Source: Pseudomonas koreensis
GTDB lineage: Bacteria > Pseudomonadota > Gammaproteobacteria > Pseudomonadales > Pseudomonadaceae
DNA length: 64,000 nucleotides
Assembly: GCF_012986595.1 (NCBI RefSeq)
Contig: NZ_JAAQYM010000004.1
Span: 496,001 to 560,000, forward strand
Direction: 5' to 3'
Every line of letters begins with the position of its first letter. Positions within the stretch are counted from its first letter, which is position 1. Below the pieces are notes generated by a model. The model saw only the letters and a list, made by a program, of their open reading frames with translations. It was not told where the DNA came from and searched no databases. Position numbers and translations under genes: made by a program. Of this stretch, positions 21,946-30,304 are shown one piece after another.

Positions 21946-23430
21946 ATGCAACAGAACAGATCGCAAGTGACCGAGCGCGACGGCTTGTTCGAACTCGAAG
22001 CCGGTAGCGACGTCCTCGACAGTCCCCGTTACAACCACGACATGGCACCGACCAAGGTGCGCGAACGAACCTGGAACAAATGGCACATCACCGCGCTGTG
22101 GGTCGGCATGTCGGTGTGCGTGCCGACCTACACCTTGGGCGGTGTGCTCACCGCGTATTTCGGCCTCAGCGTTGGCGAAGCGCTGATGGCGATTCTGCTG
22201 GCCAACGTCATCGTGCTGATCCCGCTCACGCTCAACGCCTTTCCCGGCACCAAGTACGGCATTCCATTCCCGGTGCTGTTGCGTTCGTCGTTCGGCGTGC
22301 TCGGCTCCAACGTGCCGTGCCTGATTCGCGCGCTGGTGGCGTGTGGCTGGTTCGGTATCCAGACGATGTTCGGCGGCCTGGCGATTCACCTTTTTCTCGG
22401 TTCGGTGTTCGACGGCTGGAAGTCTCTCGGTGGAACCGGCGAGGTGATCGGTTTCATGATTTTCTGGTCGCTGAACCTGTGGGTGGTAATCCGCGGCGCC
22501 GAGTCGATCAAGTGGCTGGAAACCCTGTCTGCACCCTTGCTGGTGGCGGTCGGCATCGGCCTGCTGGTGTGGGCGATGCCCAATGTGTCGATGACCGAAC
22601 TGTTGGCGATTGCGCCCAAGCGCCCGGAAGGCGCCAGTGTGGTCAGTTACTTCGCCGCCGGGCTGACGGCGATGGTCGGCTTCTGGGCCACGCTGTCGTT
22701 GAACATTCCTGACTTCAGCCGTTACGCCAAGAGCCAGAAGGACCAGATCCTCGGGCAGATTTTCGGCCTGCCGCTGACCATGTTCCTGTTCGCCTCGCTG
22801 GGTGTGGTGATGACAGCCGCGTCGGTGAAACTGGTCGGTGTCACCGTGTCCGACCCGGTCAGTCTGATCGGCCATATCCAGAGCCCGGTGTGGGTCGCGG
22901 TGGCCATGGCGCTGATCATCATCGCCACGCTGTCGACCAATACCGCGGCGAACATCGTTTCGCCGACCAACGACTTCCAGAACATCGCGCCCAAGGTGAT
23001 CAACCGTACCAAAGCGGTGTTGCTCACCGGGTTGGTCGGGCTGGCGCTGATGGCCCACGAACTGCTGAAAAAGCTTGGGCTGATCGTTTCCGATGTCAGC
23101 CTGGAAACCGTGTATTCCAACTGGCTGCTGGGCTATTCGAGCCTGCTCGGGCCGATCGCCGGGATCATGGTGGTGGACTATTTCCTGATCAAGAAACAGC
23201 AACTGGACCTGGCCGGGCTGTACCGCGATGACGTCTATCCGGCGTGGAACTGGGCCGGGTTTGTCGCGTTCGGTGTGCCAGTGGTGCTGACCCTGCTGTC
23301 GCTCGGCAGCGATGCATTCAGCTGGTTCTACAGCTACGGCTGGTTCACCGGCTCGGCGCTGGGCGGGGTGATTTATTACGGGTTGTGCGTGATGCGGGCG
23401 CAGCCTTCGGTCGTGAAATCAGCGGTGTAG
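21946..23430 (+). CDS. NCS1-family nucleobase:cation symporter
   Basis: 494-residue inner-membrane protein with about 12 helices. The N-terminal part has the NCS1 pattern RYNHDMAPTKVRERTWNKWH and the first helix WVGMSVCVPTYTLGG; LNIPDFSRYAKSQKDQILGQ is the conserved loop. Context between dihydropyrimidinase and beta-ureidopropionase genes points to uracil, thymine or their dihydro forms as substrate. It reads toward the ureidopropionase gene. Confidence 0.9.
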   Translation: MQQNRSQVTERDGLFELEAGSDVLDSPRYNHDMAPTKVRERTWNKWHITALWVGMSVCVPTYTLGGVLTAYFGLSVGEALMAILLANVIVLIPLTLNAFPGTKYGIPFPVLLRSSFGVLGSNVPCLIRALVACGWFGIQTMFGGLAIHLFLGSVFDGWKSLGGTGEVIGFMIFWSLNLWVVIRGAESIKWLETLSAPLLVAVGIGLLVWAMPNVSMTELLAIAPKRPEGASVVSYFAAGLTAMVGFWATLSLNIPDFSRYAKSQKDQILGQIFGLPLTMFLFASLGVVMTAASVKLVGVTVSDPVSLIGHIQSPVWVAVAMALIIIATLSTNTAANIVSPTNDFQNIAPKVINRTKAVLLTGLVGLALMAHELLKKLGLIVSDVSLETVYSNWLLGYSSLLGPIAGIMVVDYFLIKKQQLDLAGLYRDDVYPAWNWAGFVAFGVPVVLTLLSLGSDAFSWFYSYGWFTGSALGGVIYYGLCVMRAQPSVVKSAV

Positions 23431-23437
23431 TTGAGGG

Positions 23438-23511
23438 CGCCATCGCGAGCAGGCTCACTCCTACATTTTGCAATGCGTTCCCCTGTAGGAGTGAGCCTGC
23501 TCGCGAAGGCG
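23438..23511. repeat. REP inverted pair, family B
   Basis: Inverted copies of GTAGGAGTGAGCCTGCTCGC between the NCS1 permease and the ureidopropionase gene. Confidence 0.88.
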
Positions 23512-23565
23512 ATCTGTCCGGCACCACAGCAATATCCATAAGAAAAGCAGCCTGAGGAGATCAAC

Positions 23566-24849
23566 ATGAACGCAGCCGTAGACGTTCTGCAATCCACCCA
23601 TCAGCACATCAACCGCGACCGCCTCTGGGCCTCGCTCATGAAACTGGCCAAGCTCGGCGCCACGGTCAAGGGCGGGGTCTGTCGCCTGGCCCTGACCGAC
23701 CTCGATCGCCAAGCCCGCGACCTGTTCGTGCAATGGTGCAAGGACGCCGGGTGCAGCGTCACGGTGGATGCCGTCGGCAACATCTTCGCCCGTCGTCCGG
23801 GGCGCAATCCCGACCTGCCGCCGGTGATGACCGGCAGCCACATCGACACCCAACCCACCGGCGGCAAGTTCGACGGCTGCTTTGGCGTGCTCGCCGGCGT
23901 CGAAGTCCTGCGCACCCTCAATGACCTCGGTGTGGAAACCGAAGCGCCGCTGGAAGTGGTGGTCTGGACCAACGAAGAAGGCTCGCGCTTCGCCCCGTGC
24001 ATGATGGGCTCCGGGGTGTTTGCGGAGAAATTCACCCTCGAAGAAACCCTCGCCAAGGTCGATGCCGAGGGCGTCACCGTCGGCGAAGCGCTGAACGCCA
24101 TCGGCTATGCCGGGCCGCGCAAAGTCAGCGGGCACAAGGTCGGGGCGTACTTTGAAGCGCACATCGAGCAAGGCCCGATCCTCGAAGACGAACGGAAAAC
24201 CATCGGTGTGGTGCTCGGCGCGCTGGGGCAGAAGTGGTTCGACCTGAAACTGCGCGGCGTCGAAGCGCACGCCGGTCCGACGCCGATGCACCTGCGCAAG
24301 GACGCCCTGGTCGGCGCCTCGGTGATCGTCGGCGCGGTCAACCGCGCCGCCCTCGGCCACCAACCCCACGCCTGCGGCACCGTCGGTTGCCTGCAGGCCT
24401 ACCCCGGGTCGCGCAACGTCATCCCCGGTGAGGTGCGGATGACCCTCGACTTCCGCCATCTGCAACCGGCGCGCCTGGATTCGATGATCGCCGAAGTGAA
24501 GCACGTCATCGACGCCACCTGCGAAGAACACGGCCTGACCTATGAACTGACCCCGACCGCCGACTTCCCGCCGCTGTACTTCGAAAAAGGCTGCGTCGAA
24601 GCCGTGCGCGGCGCGGCGCAAGGTCTGGGCCTGTCGCACATGGACATCGTCAGCGGCGCCGGCCACGACGCGATCTTCCTCGCCGAACTCGGCCCGGCCG
24701 GGATGATCTTCGTGCCGTGCGAGGGCGGCATCAGCCACAACGAAATCGAGAACGCCGCGCCGGATGATCTGGCGGCCGGGTGTGCGGTGTTGTTGCGGGC
24801 GATGCTCGCGGCTTCGGCGATGGTGGCAGCGGGGCAGCGCGCGGCCTGA
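23566..24849 (+). CDS. Beta-ureidopropionase / N-carbamoyl-beta-amino-acid amidohydrolase (M20 family)
   Basis: 427 residues. Zn ligands of the M20/M28 fold are visible in GSHIDTQPTGGKFDG, WTNEEGSRFAP and EAHIEQGP, with the dimerisation-domain segment KLRGVEAHAGPTPM. It hydrolyses N-carbamoyl-beta-alanine to beta-alanine, CO2 and ammonia, the last step of reductive pyrimidine breakdown. Relatives act on N-carbamoyl-L-amino acids or allantoate, so specificity rests on context. GAGG precedes ATG 23566. Confidence 0.9.
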   Translation: MNAAVDVLQSTHQHINRDRLWASLMKLAKLGATVKGGVCRLALTDLDRQARDLFVQWCKDAGCSVTVDAVGNIFARRPGRNPDLPPVMTGSHIDTQPTGGKFDGCFGVLAGVEVLRTLNDLGVETEAPLEVVVWTNEEGSRFAPCMMGSGVFAEKFTLEETLAKVDAEGVTVGEALNAIGYAGPRKVSGHKVGAYFEAHIEQGPILEDERKTIGVVLGALGQKWFDLKLRGVEAHAGPTPMHLRKDALVGASVIVGAVNRAALGHQPHACGTVGCLQAYPGSRNVIPGEVRMTLDFRHLQPARLDSMIAEVKHVIDATCEEHGLTYELTPTADFPPLYFEKGCVEAVRGAAQGLGLSHMDIVSGAGHDAIFLAELGPAGMIFVPCEGGISHNEIENAAPDDLAAGCAVLLRAMLAASAMVAAGQRAA

Positions 24850-24852
24850 AGA

Positions 24853-24917
24853 TCAAAAGATCGCAGCCTGCGGCAGCTCCTACAAGTTGAACAGCTGCCG
24901 CAGGCTGCGATCTTTTT
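24853..24917. repeat. REP inverted pair, family C
   Basis: Inverted copies of AAAGATCGCAGCCTGCGG with a very short centre. Confidence 0.85.
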
Positions 24918-24960
24918 CATGTCACCCCAATGTCATGGAAATGTGCGACGTTTGCGCCCC

Positions 24961-25083
24961 ATGAAAATCATCACCTCCGGCGCGTCCTATCTGGACATCG
25001 ACGCCTACGCCTGCTGCATCGCCTACGCCGAATTGCTGCGCAAGGAACTGCTGAAGCTGGGGCTGAACCTCAACCCGGCCTGA
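24961..25083 (+). pseudogene. Remnant of a DHH-type phosphoesterase gene
   Basis: A 40-codon frame starts MKIITSGASYLDIDAYACC, closely like the N-terminus of stand-alone DHH-family phosphoesterases (first metal motif around DIDAYA). It then continues in frame with AELLRKELLKLGLNLNPA and stops. The usual 300 or so residues are missing, so it looks like a gene with a large in-frame internal deletion. It may be a short unrelated peptide; the family match rests on one short segment. Confidence 0.5.
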
Positions 25084-25091
25084 TGCGCTGA

Positions 25092-25301
25092 TCAACCTGG
25101 ACGGTCATTCTTGCCCGCAGTGCCCTGGCGTCGGTCAGGGCCGTTCGGGTTGCCGACATCCAGCAACCGTCGTTCGACCAAAACATTCTCCAGTGCCTGA
25201 CGCTCGACCGGCGCCATTTGGTGTTCGCGCTTTTTCAACTCCAGCAGAATCGGGCTGGACCAGGTGCGATAAGTCTGTTCGATGTTGCGACGTGACGTCA
25301 T
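25092..25301 (-). CDS. Small hypothetical protein
   Basis: 69 residues, MTSRRNIEQTYRTWSSPIL then a charged segment LELKKREHQMAPVERQAL and a basic, disordered tail. ATG 25301 has AGGAGA 7 bases upstream, good evidence for translation. No family recognised. It is convergent with the DHH remnant. Confidence 0.6.
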   Translation of the reverse strand: MTSRRNIEQTYRTWSSPILLELKKREHQMAPVERQALENVLVERRLLDVGNPNGPDRRQGTAGKNDRPG

Positions 25302-25404
25302 CAGTCTCTCCTTGATCAAGAGCCCGGTGTTGCAGGCAGGGGCTCAATCCGATGAGCGATTAACCTTAGTCGAGAATCCCATATCGCGCGAATGCGCACG
25401 CCCG

Positions 25405-25491
25405 ATGTAGGAGCTGCCGAAGGCTGCGATCTCTTGATCTTGATCTTGAAAAACAGGATCAAAAGATCGCAGCCTTCGGCAGCTCCTACAC
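25405..25491. repeat. REP inverted pair, family C (CCTTCGG variant)
   Basis: Arms read GATCGCAGCCTTCGGCAGC instead of the CCTGCGG form; both arms carry the same compensating change. Confidence 0.88.
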
Positions 25492-25512
25492 AGGGATTGC
25501 GGTAGGTGGGGG

Positions 25513-26901
25513 TCAGTCCTCGACCTTCATCATCGCCTGCACACCTTCCCACGCCTCGGCGCGCATGCGTTCGATATCCAGCCCCGGAATCACGCCGTTA
25601 TCGACCACGATCCGGCCGCCCACCAAGCTGTATTTCACCGTGATCGGTTCACCCGCGACGACCGGAGCAACCGCACTGTCGTGGAAGCCGAAGAAGCGTG
25701 GATGGTCGAGGCTGTAGATCACCAGGTCTGCCGCCTGACCGATTTCCAGCGTACCGACGGCGCCGAGTCCCAACACCTGCGCACCACCCGCCGTGCCCCA
25801 GTGGATCACGTCTTCGGCGGTGGTCGCCGAGGCGCCTTGTTCGGCGCGGTGGATCAGCCACGCGGTGTTGGCTTCACCGACCATGCTTCCGGATTCGTTG
25901 GAGGCGACGCCGTCGACGCCGAGGGAGATCGGCACGCCGGCTTCGTACATTTGCGGCACGGGCGCGACGCCGCTGCCGAGGCGGGCGTTGCTCACCGGGC
26001 AGTGGGAGACGCCGGTGCCGGTCTGGGCAAGCATGCGGATCTCGCCGGGTTGCAGGTGCACGGCGTGGGCGAACCACACGTCCGGGCCGAGCCATTCGTG
26101 TTCGGCGACGAATTCCACCGGCAGGCAGTTGTATTTCTCGCGGCAGAAATTCACGTAGTTCTGCGTTTCCGACAGGTGCGTGTGCAGGCGCAAACCGAGG
26201 CCGCGTGCGCTGTGCGCCAGTTCGCGCAGCAGGGTCGGCGGCAGTGAGAAGGTCGGCGTGGTGGGCGCCACCACGACCCGGCGCAGGGCATCGGGGGTGT
26301 CCTGGTGGTACAGCGATTTCAGGCGTTCGATGTCGCCGACCATTTGCTCCAGGGATTCCGGTTGCAACGCGGTTTTCGAGAAGCCCGGATGCGCGCTGGC
26401 GGACTCCAGTGCACCGCCGCGACAGAGCACGAAACGCAGGCCGAATTCATCGGCAAGATCGAACAGCAGATCCCCGGTCTCGGTGCTGCCGTGCGCGTGG
26501 TAAAGGTAATGGTGATCGGCGCAGGTCGTCACCCCGGACAACAGCAATTCGACCATGCCCAGGCGGGCGGCGATCCTTGCCAGCTGCGGGGTGAAGCGGT
26601 TCAGGCGCGGGTAGGGCACGCTCGCCAGCCAGCCCTGCAGGTCCTGATTCAAACCTTCGGGCACGGCTTTGAGCAGGTTCTGGAACAGGTGGTGGTGGGT
26701 GTTGATCCAGCCCGGATAGACCACGCTGTTGCGTGCATCGAGCACCCGCTCACCGGGTTGCGGCTCAAGGTGGGCGGCCATTTCGGCGATGCGTCCGTTG
26801 ACCACGCGAATGTCCACCGCCCCGGCCCGGGCACGCGGGCCGCGCAGGCCGGTCATCACCGCGACCGGGTTTTTGATCAGGATGTTTTGAAGTTGAGTCA
26901 T
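25513..26901 (-). CDS. Amidohydrolase-superfamily deaminase (8-oxoguanine / isoxanthopterin deaminase-like, COG0402)
   Basis: 462 residues. Metal-binding H69xH71 is in INTHHHLFQN, the next His in LHTHLSETQNY, then WFAHAVHL, and the Asp in LGVDGVASNESGS, the layout of mononuclear COG0402 deaminases acting on purine- or pterin-like rings. The NCS2 permease gene just upstream in the same orientation supports a nucleobase-like substrate. Which ring is deaminated is not decided by sequence. ATG 26901 begins MTQLQNILIKNP. Confidence 0.83.
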   Translation of the reverse strand: MTQLQNILIKNPVAVMTGLRGPRARAGAVDIRVVNGRIAEMAAHLEPQPGERVLDARNSVVYPGWINTHHHLFQNLLKAVPEGLNQDLQGWLASVPYPRLNRFTPQLARIAARLGMVELLLSGVTTCADHHYLYHAHGSTETGDLLFDLADEFGLRFVLCRGGALESASAHPGFSKTALQPESLEQMVGDIERLKSLYHQDTPDALRRVVVAPTTPTFSLPPTLLRELAHSARGLGLRLHTHLSETQNYVNFCREKYNCLPVEFVAEHEWLGPDVWFAHAVHLQPGEIRMLAQTGTGVSHCPVSNARLGSGVAPVPQMYEAGVPISLGVDGVASNESGSMVGEANTAWLIHRAEQGASATTAEDVIHWGTAGGAQVLGLGAVGTLEIGQAADLVIYSLDHPRFFGFHDSAVAPVVAGEPITVKYSLVGGRIVVDNGVIPGLDIERMRAEAWEGVQAMMKVED

Positions 26902-26914
26902 GGGCAGGCTCCAG

Positions 26915-28282
26915 TCAGAGAATGTGCGAGGCGGATTTTCCGGGTGTGGTGTCTGGCATGCTGACGCCGTTGAGCGCCGCGTTGAGCAGCACCGACACCA
27001 GGCAGGCGATGACCACGCTGCTGTGCAGGAACGGCTGTGACCACTCGGGCATTTGTTTGAACAGGGAAGGCGCGAGCACCGGCACCAGCGCCGCGGCGAT
27101 GGTGAAACCGACGATCAGCACGTTAAAGCGATTGCGCTCGTAGTCGACCTTGGCCAGTGTCTGGATGCCCGCCGCCGCGACCACGCCGAACATGGCGATA
27201 CCGGCACCGCCCAGCGCGGCAGTCGGCATCGAGGCGATGATCGCGCCGGCCTTGGGCACCAGGGCAATCGAGCACATCAGCAGGCCGCTGACCGCCACCA
27301 CCCAGCGGCTGCGCACCCCGGTGAGGATCACCAGGCCGACGTTTTCCATGAAGGCAATGAACGGGAACGCGGCGAACATCCCGGCAATGGTGCTGGCCAG
27401 GCCATTGGCGCGCAGGCCGTTGATCACCTGTTTGTCTTCCACCGGTTTGTCGACGATGTCGCCGATGGCCACGAACAGGCCCATCGACTCGACCATCTGC
27501 ACGATCATCACCACCACCATGGTCGCGATGGGGATCAGGCTGAAGGTCGGCAATCCGAAGTAGAACGGGTAGGGCACGGTCAGCCACGGCGCATCTTCGA
27601 CGCTGTGAAAATTGCCCATGCCCAGACCGTAGGCCAGACCGGCGCCGACCAGCATGCCCACCAGCACCGCCATGTTGCGCAGCAGCGGGCTGCCATAGCG
27701 GTTGACCAGCAAAATGGTCAGCAACACCACCACCGCCACGCCGAGAAACGCCGGGGCGCCGAAGTTGCTCGCGTTGCGCCCGCCACCGACCCACTCATAG
27801 GCAATCGGGAACAGCTGCAAGCCGATCACGGTGACGATGCAGCCGGTCACCACCGGCGGGAAGAAGCGCCGCAATCGGCCCACGAACGGCGCCATCAGCA
27901 TGGTGAAGATACCGGCGCCGATCACCGCCCCGCAGACCCCGGCAAACCCCACCTGGGGGTCGCTGCCAATGGCGATCACCGGGCCGACGCTGCTGAACGC
28001 CACGCCCTGCAGAATCGGCAGGCGCACGCCGAACTTCCAGAAACCGACGGTTTGCAAAAGGGTGGCGATGCCGGAGCAGAACAGCGTGGTGCTGATCAAC
28101 ACCACGGTGTCGGCGTGGGACATCTTCAAGGCACTGGCGACAATCAACGGCACGGCGATGGCGCCGATGTACGAGACGGCCATGTGTTGCAGGCCGAGGG
28201 TGAGCATCTGTCGCACCGGCAGGACGCGGTCGACGGGGTGCACGGTGGATGCGGTTTTTGATGGGGATGTGGCTGACGACAT
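26915..28282 (-). CDS. NCS2-family nucleobase:cation symporter
   Basis: 455-residue permease with about 14 helices. Family motifs include LGLQHMAVSYIGAIAVPL in TM1 and VESMGLFVAIGDIVDKPV in TM8, whose acidic residue contacts the base in UraA/UapA. NCS2 members carry uracil, xanthine, urate or related rings. It is co-oriented with the deaminase 13 bp downstream and likely supplies its substrate. Confidence 0.9.
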   Translation of the reverse strand: MSSATSPSKTASTVHPVDRVLPVRQMLTLGLQHMAVSYIGAIAVPLIVASALKMSHADTVVLISTTLFCSGIATLLQTVGFWKFGVRLPILQGVAFSSVGPVIAIGSDPQVGFAGVCGAVIGAGIFTMLMAPFVGRLRRFFPPVVTGCIVTVIGLQLFPIAYEWVGGGRNASNFGAPAFLGVAVVVLLTILLVNRYGSPLLRNMAVLVGMLVGAGLAYGLGMGNFHSVEDAPWLTVPYPFYFGLPTFSLIPIATMVVVMIVQMVESMGLFVAIGDIVDKPVEDKQVINGLRANGLASTIAGMFAAFPFIAFMENVGLVILTGVRSRWVVAVSGLLMCSIALVPKAGAIIASMPTAALGGAGIAMFGVVAAAGIQTLAKVDYERNRFNVLIVGFTIAAALVPVLAPSLFKQMPEWSQPFLHSSVVIACLVSVLLNAALNGVSMPDTTPGKSASHIL

Positions 28283-28369
28283 GGGGAAACACCTCTGGCT
28301 GTTTTTATGCGGTAGAGAGGGGTATTCGTCTGATGCCGCTCAGTTGGCCTGATACAGCGATGAGTAACC

Positions 28370-28469
28370 TGTGGCGAGGGAGCTTGCTCCCGCTGGACTG
28401 CGCAGCAGGCCTGTGCTTTTAAAAGAAGGGCCGCTTCGCGACCCAGCGGGAGCAAGCTCCCTCGCCACA
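28370..28469. repeat. REP inverted pair, family A
   Basis: Inverted copies of GTGGCGAGGGAGCTTGCTCC between the CobW-type gene and the NCS2 permease. Confidence 0.9.
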
Positions 28470-28548
28470 ATGTTTTTGTCGCTGCCAACTGATCGGCATC
28501 AGTCATTCGTGCTGCGAAGCCGCCATCCACCGGCTCCGATGCCTTGTT

Positions 28549-29598
28549 TCAGCCTGCCAGGCAGGCGGCAAAGCCCTGGTTCAGCGCCGCGCGATCCAGG
28601 TCGCGGCCGATGAACACGATCTTGCTCGAACGGGGCTCCGTGCCCCAGGCGGTCGACGCGCGGAACTCCACCAGGCTGTGCACGCCTTGCAGGACGTAGC
28701 GCTGGTCTTCGTTGGCGACGGCGAGCACGCCTTTCATGCGGTACAGGTTGTCGGCCTGGGAGCTGCGCAGCTCGCTGATCCAGCGGTGGAACGCCATCAG
28801 GTCGACCGCGCCGTCCACGGCGATGCCCACCGATGACACGCTGGGGTCGTGCTGGTGATCCGGCTCTTCGGCGTGATGCTCGTGTTCGTGGTGATCGTGC
28901 TCGTGCTGCTGCGCGCCGATTTCCATGAGTTTCTGTGTGCACTCGAAGGCGCCGATGCCGAGGATTTTCGTCAGGTCGATCTGCGCATGGGTCGAGGTCA
29001 CCAGATCCGCCGTGGCGTTCAAGCCACGGATCTTGCCGCGCAGGCTTTCCACCTCGTCGCTGCTGACCAGATCGACCTTGTTGATGACGATGCGGTCGGC
29101 GCAGACGATCTGATCCACGGCCTGATTGTCGACGCCATCGAGTTGCAGATCCTCCAGGTGCTGGGCGATGTGCTTGGCGTCGACCATGGTCACGATCGCA
29201 TCGAGTTCGACTTCCTCGGCGATCGGGTCATTGATGAAAAAGCTCTGTGCCACCGGGTACGGGTCGGCCAGGCCACTGGTCTCGATCAGGATGTGATCGA
29301 GGCGCACCGGGCGCGCTACCAGTTCGCGGACGATGCGCACCAGGTCCTCGCGAACCTCGGCGGTGCAGCACACGCAGCCGTTGACCATCTCGTAGATTTC
29401 TTCGGTTTCCGAGCTGAGCACCAGATCGCCGTCAATGCCGACTTCACCGAATTCGTTCTCGATCACGGCGATCTTGCGCCCGTGATTTTCCTTGAGGATG
29501 TAGTTGAGCAAGGTGGTTTTGCCGGCACCGAGGAAGCCGGTGAGGATGGTCACGGGGATTTTGGTGTTGGGGGTTGGGGCGTTGAAGAGAGTATTCAT
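28549..29598 (-). CDS. CobW/COG0523-family GTPase, probable metallochaperone
   Basis: 349 residues. Walker A is GFLGAGKTTLL, the metal motif CxCC is GCVCCT, the GTP base motif is NKVD, and a His-rich loop (HEHDHHEHEHH onward) sits before the C-terminal domain. Such GTPases deliver Zn or Co to client enzymes. Neighbouring clients could be the deaminase, dihydropyrimidinase or the ACMSD-family hydrolases. ATG 29598 follows AAGGAACC. Confidence 0.88.
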   Translation of the reverse strand: MNTLFNAPTPNTKIPVTILTGFLGAGKTTLLNYILKENHGRKIAVIENEFGEVGIDGDLVLSSETEEIYEMVNGCVCCTAEVREDLVRIVRELVARPVRLDHILIETSGLADPYPVAQSFFINDPIAEEVELDAIVTMVDAKHIAQHLEDLQLDGVDNQAVDQIVCADRIVINKVDLVSSDEVESLRGKIRGLNATADLVTSTHAQIDLTKILGIGAFECTQKLMEIGAQQHEHDHHEHEHHAEEPDHQHDPSVSSVGIAVDGAVDLMAFHRWISELRSSQADNLYRMKGVLAVANEDQRYVLQGVHSLVEFRASTAWGTEPRSSKIVFIGRDLDRAALNQGFAACLAG

Positions 29599-29643
29599 TT
29601 GGGGTTCCTTGATGATGTATTGACCGTGCAAATGAAGCTTTTT

Positions 29644-29732
29644 GTAGGAGTGAGCCTGCTCGCGATAACGGTGTGTCAGCCGACATTTACGTTACTGACA
29701 CACCGCCATCGCGAGCAGGCTCACTCCTACAA
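29644..29732. repeat. REP inverted pair, family B, entering a coding region
   Basis: Inverted copies of GTAGGAGTGAGCCTGCTCGC. The right arm (about 29705-29732) lies inside the UbiX-family reading frame and is translated as its tail. Confidence 0.88.
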
Positions 29733-30304
29733 GGGGATATGGGTTCTTGCCAGCGTGTTGCAGTGCCGGCATCCAGGCCAAACAGGTCGAGCACCCGGCC
29801 GAGGCTGTGATCGACCATCTGCGCAAGGCTCTCGGGCCGCGCGTAAAACGCCGGCACCGGCGGGGCGATGACCCCGCCCATCTCGGTGACGGCGGTCATG
29901 TTGCGCAGGTGGGCGAGGGTCAGCGGCGTTTCGCGGGCCATCAGCACCAGGGTGCGACGCTCCTTGAGGGTGACGTCGGCGGCGCGGCCGATCAGCCCCG
30001 ATGAGGTGCCGGTGGCGATTTCCGCCAACGTGCGCATCGAGCACGGCGCGACCACCATGCCCAGGCAACGAAACGAACCGCTGGCGATCCCGGCCGCGAC
30101 GTCATCGGCGCGGTGGTAGTGGCTGGCGAGCGCAGTGACGTCGGCCAGCTTGTAGTCGGTCTCGTGGGCCATGGTCAGCAGCGCGGCACGGCTGATGATC
30201 AGGTGGCTTTCGATGTCCAGTTCGGCAAGTAATTGCAGCAGTCGCACGCCGTAAACGAAGCCCGACGCGCCGCTGATGCCGACCACCATCCGCTGCCGGC
30301 TCAC
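29687..30304 (-). CDS. UbiX/Pad1-family flavin prenyltransferase
   Basis: 205 residues; makes prenylated FMN for UbiD-type decarboxylases. The FMN motif VVGISGASGFVYG is at the start, PCSMRTLAEIATG and RRTLVLMARETPL are family landmarks. The last 18 or so residues (PCRSEPARDGGVSVT) come from a REP arm and are not part of the fold. It overlaps the upstream ubiD-like stop by four bases (ATGA), so cofactor and client enzyme are translationally coupled. It is probably an extra copy dedicated to this pathway, besides a housekeeping ubiX elsewhere. Confidence 0.9.
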   Translation of the reverse strand: MSRQRMVVGISGASGFVYGVRLLQLLAELDIESHLIISRAALLTMAHETDYKLADVTALASHYHRADDVAAGIASGSFRCLGMVVAPCSMRTLAEIATGTSSGLIGRAADVTLKERRTLVLMARETPLTLAHLRNMTAVTEMGGVIAPPVPAFYARPESLAQMVDHSLGRVLDLFGLDAGTATRWQEPISPCRSEPARDGGVSVT

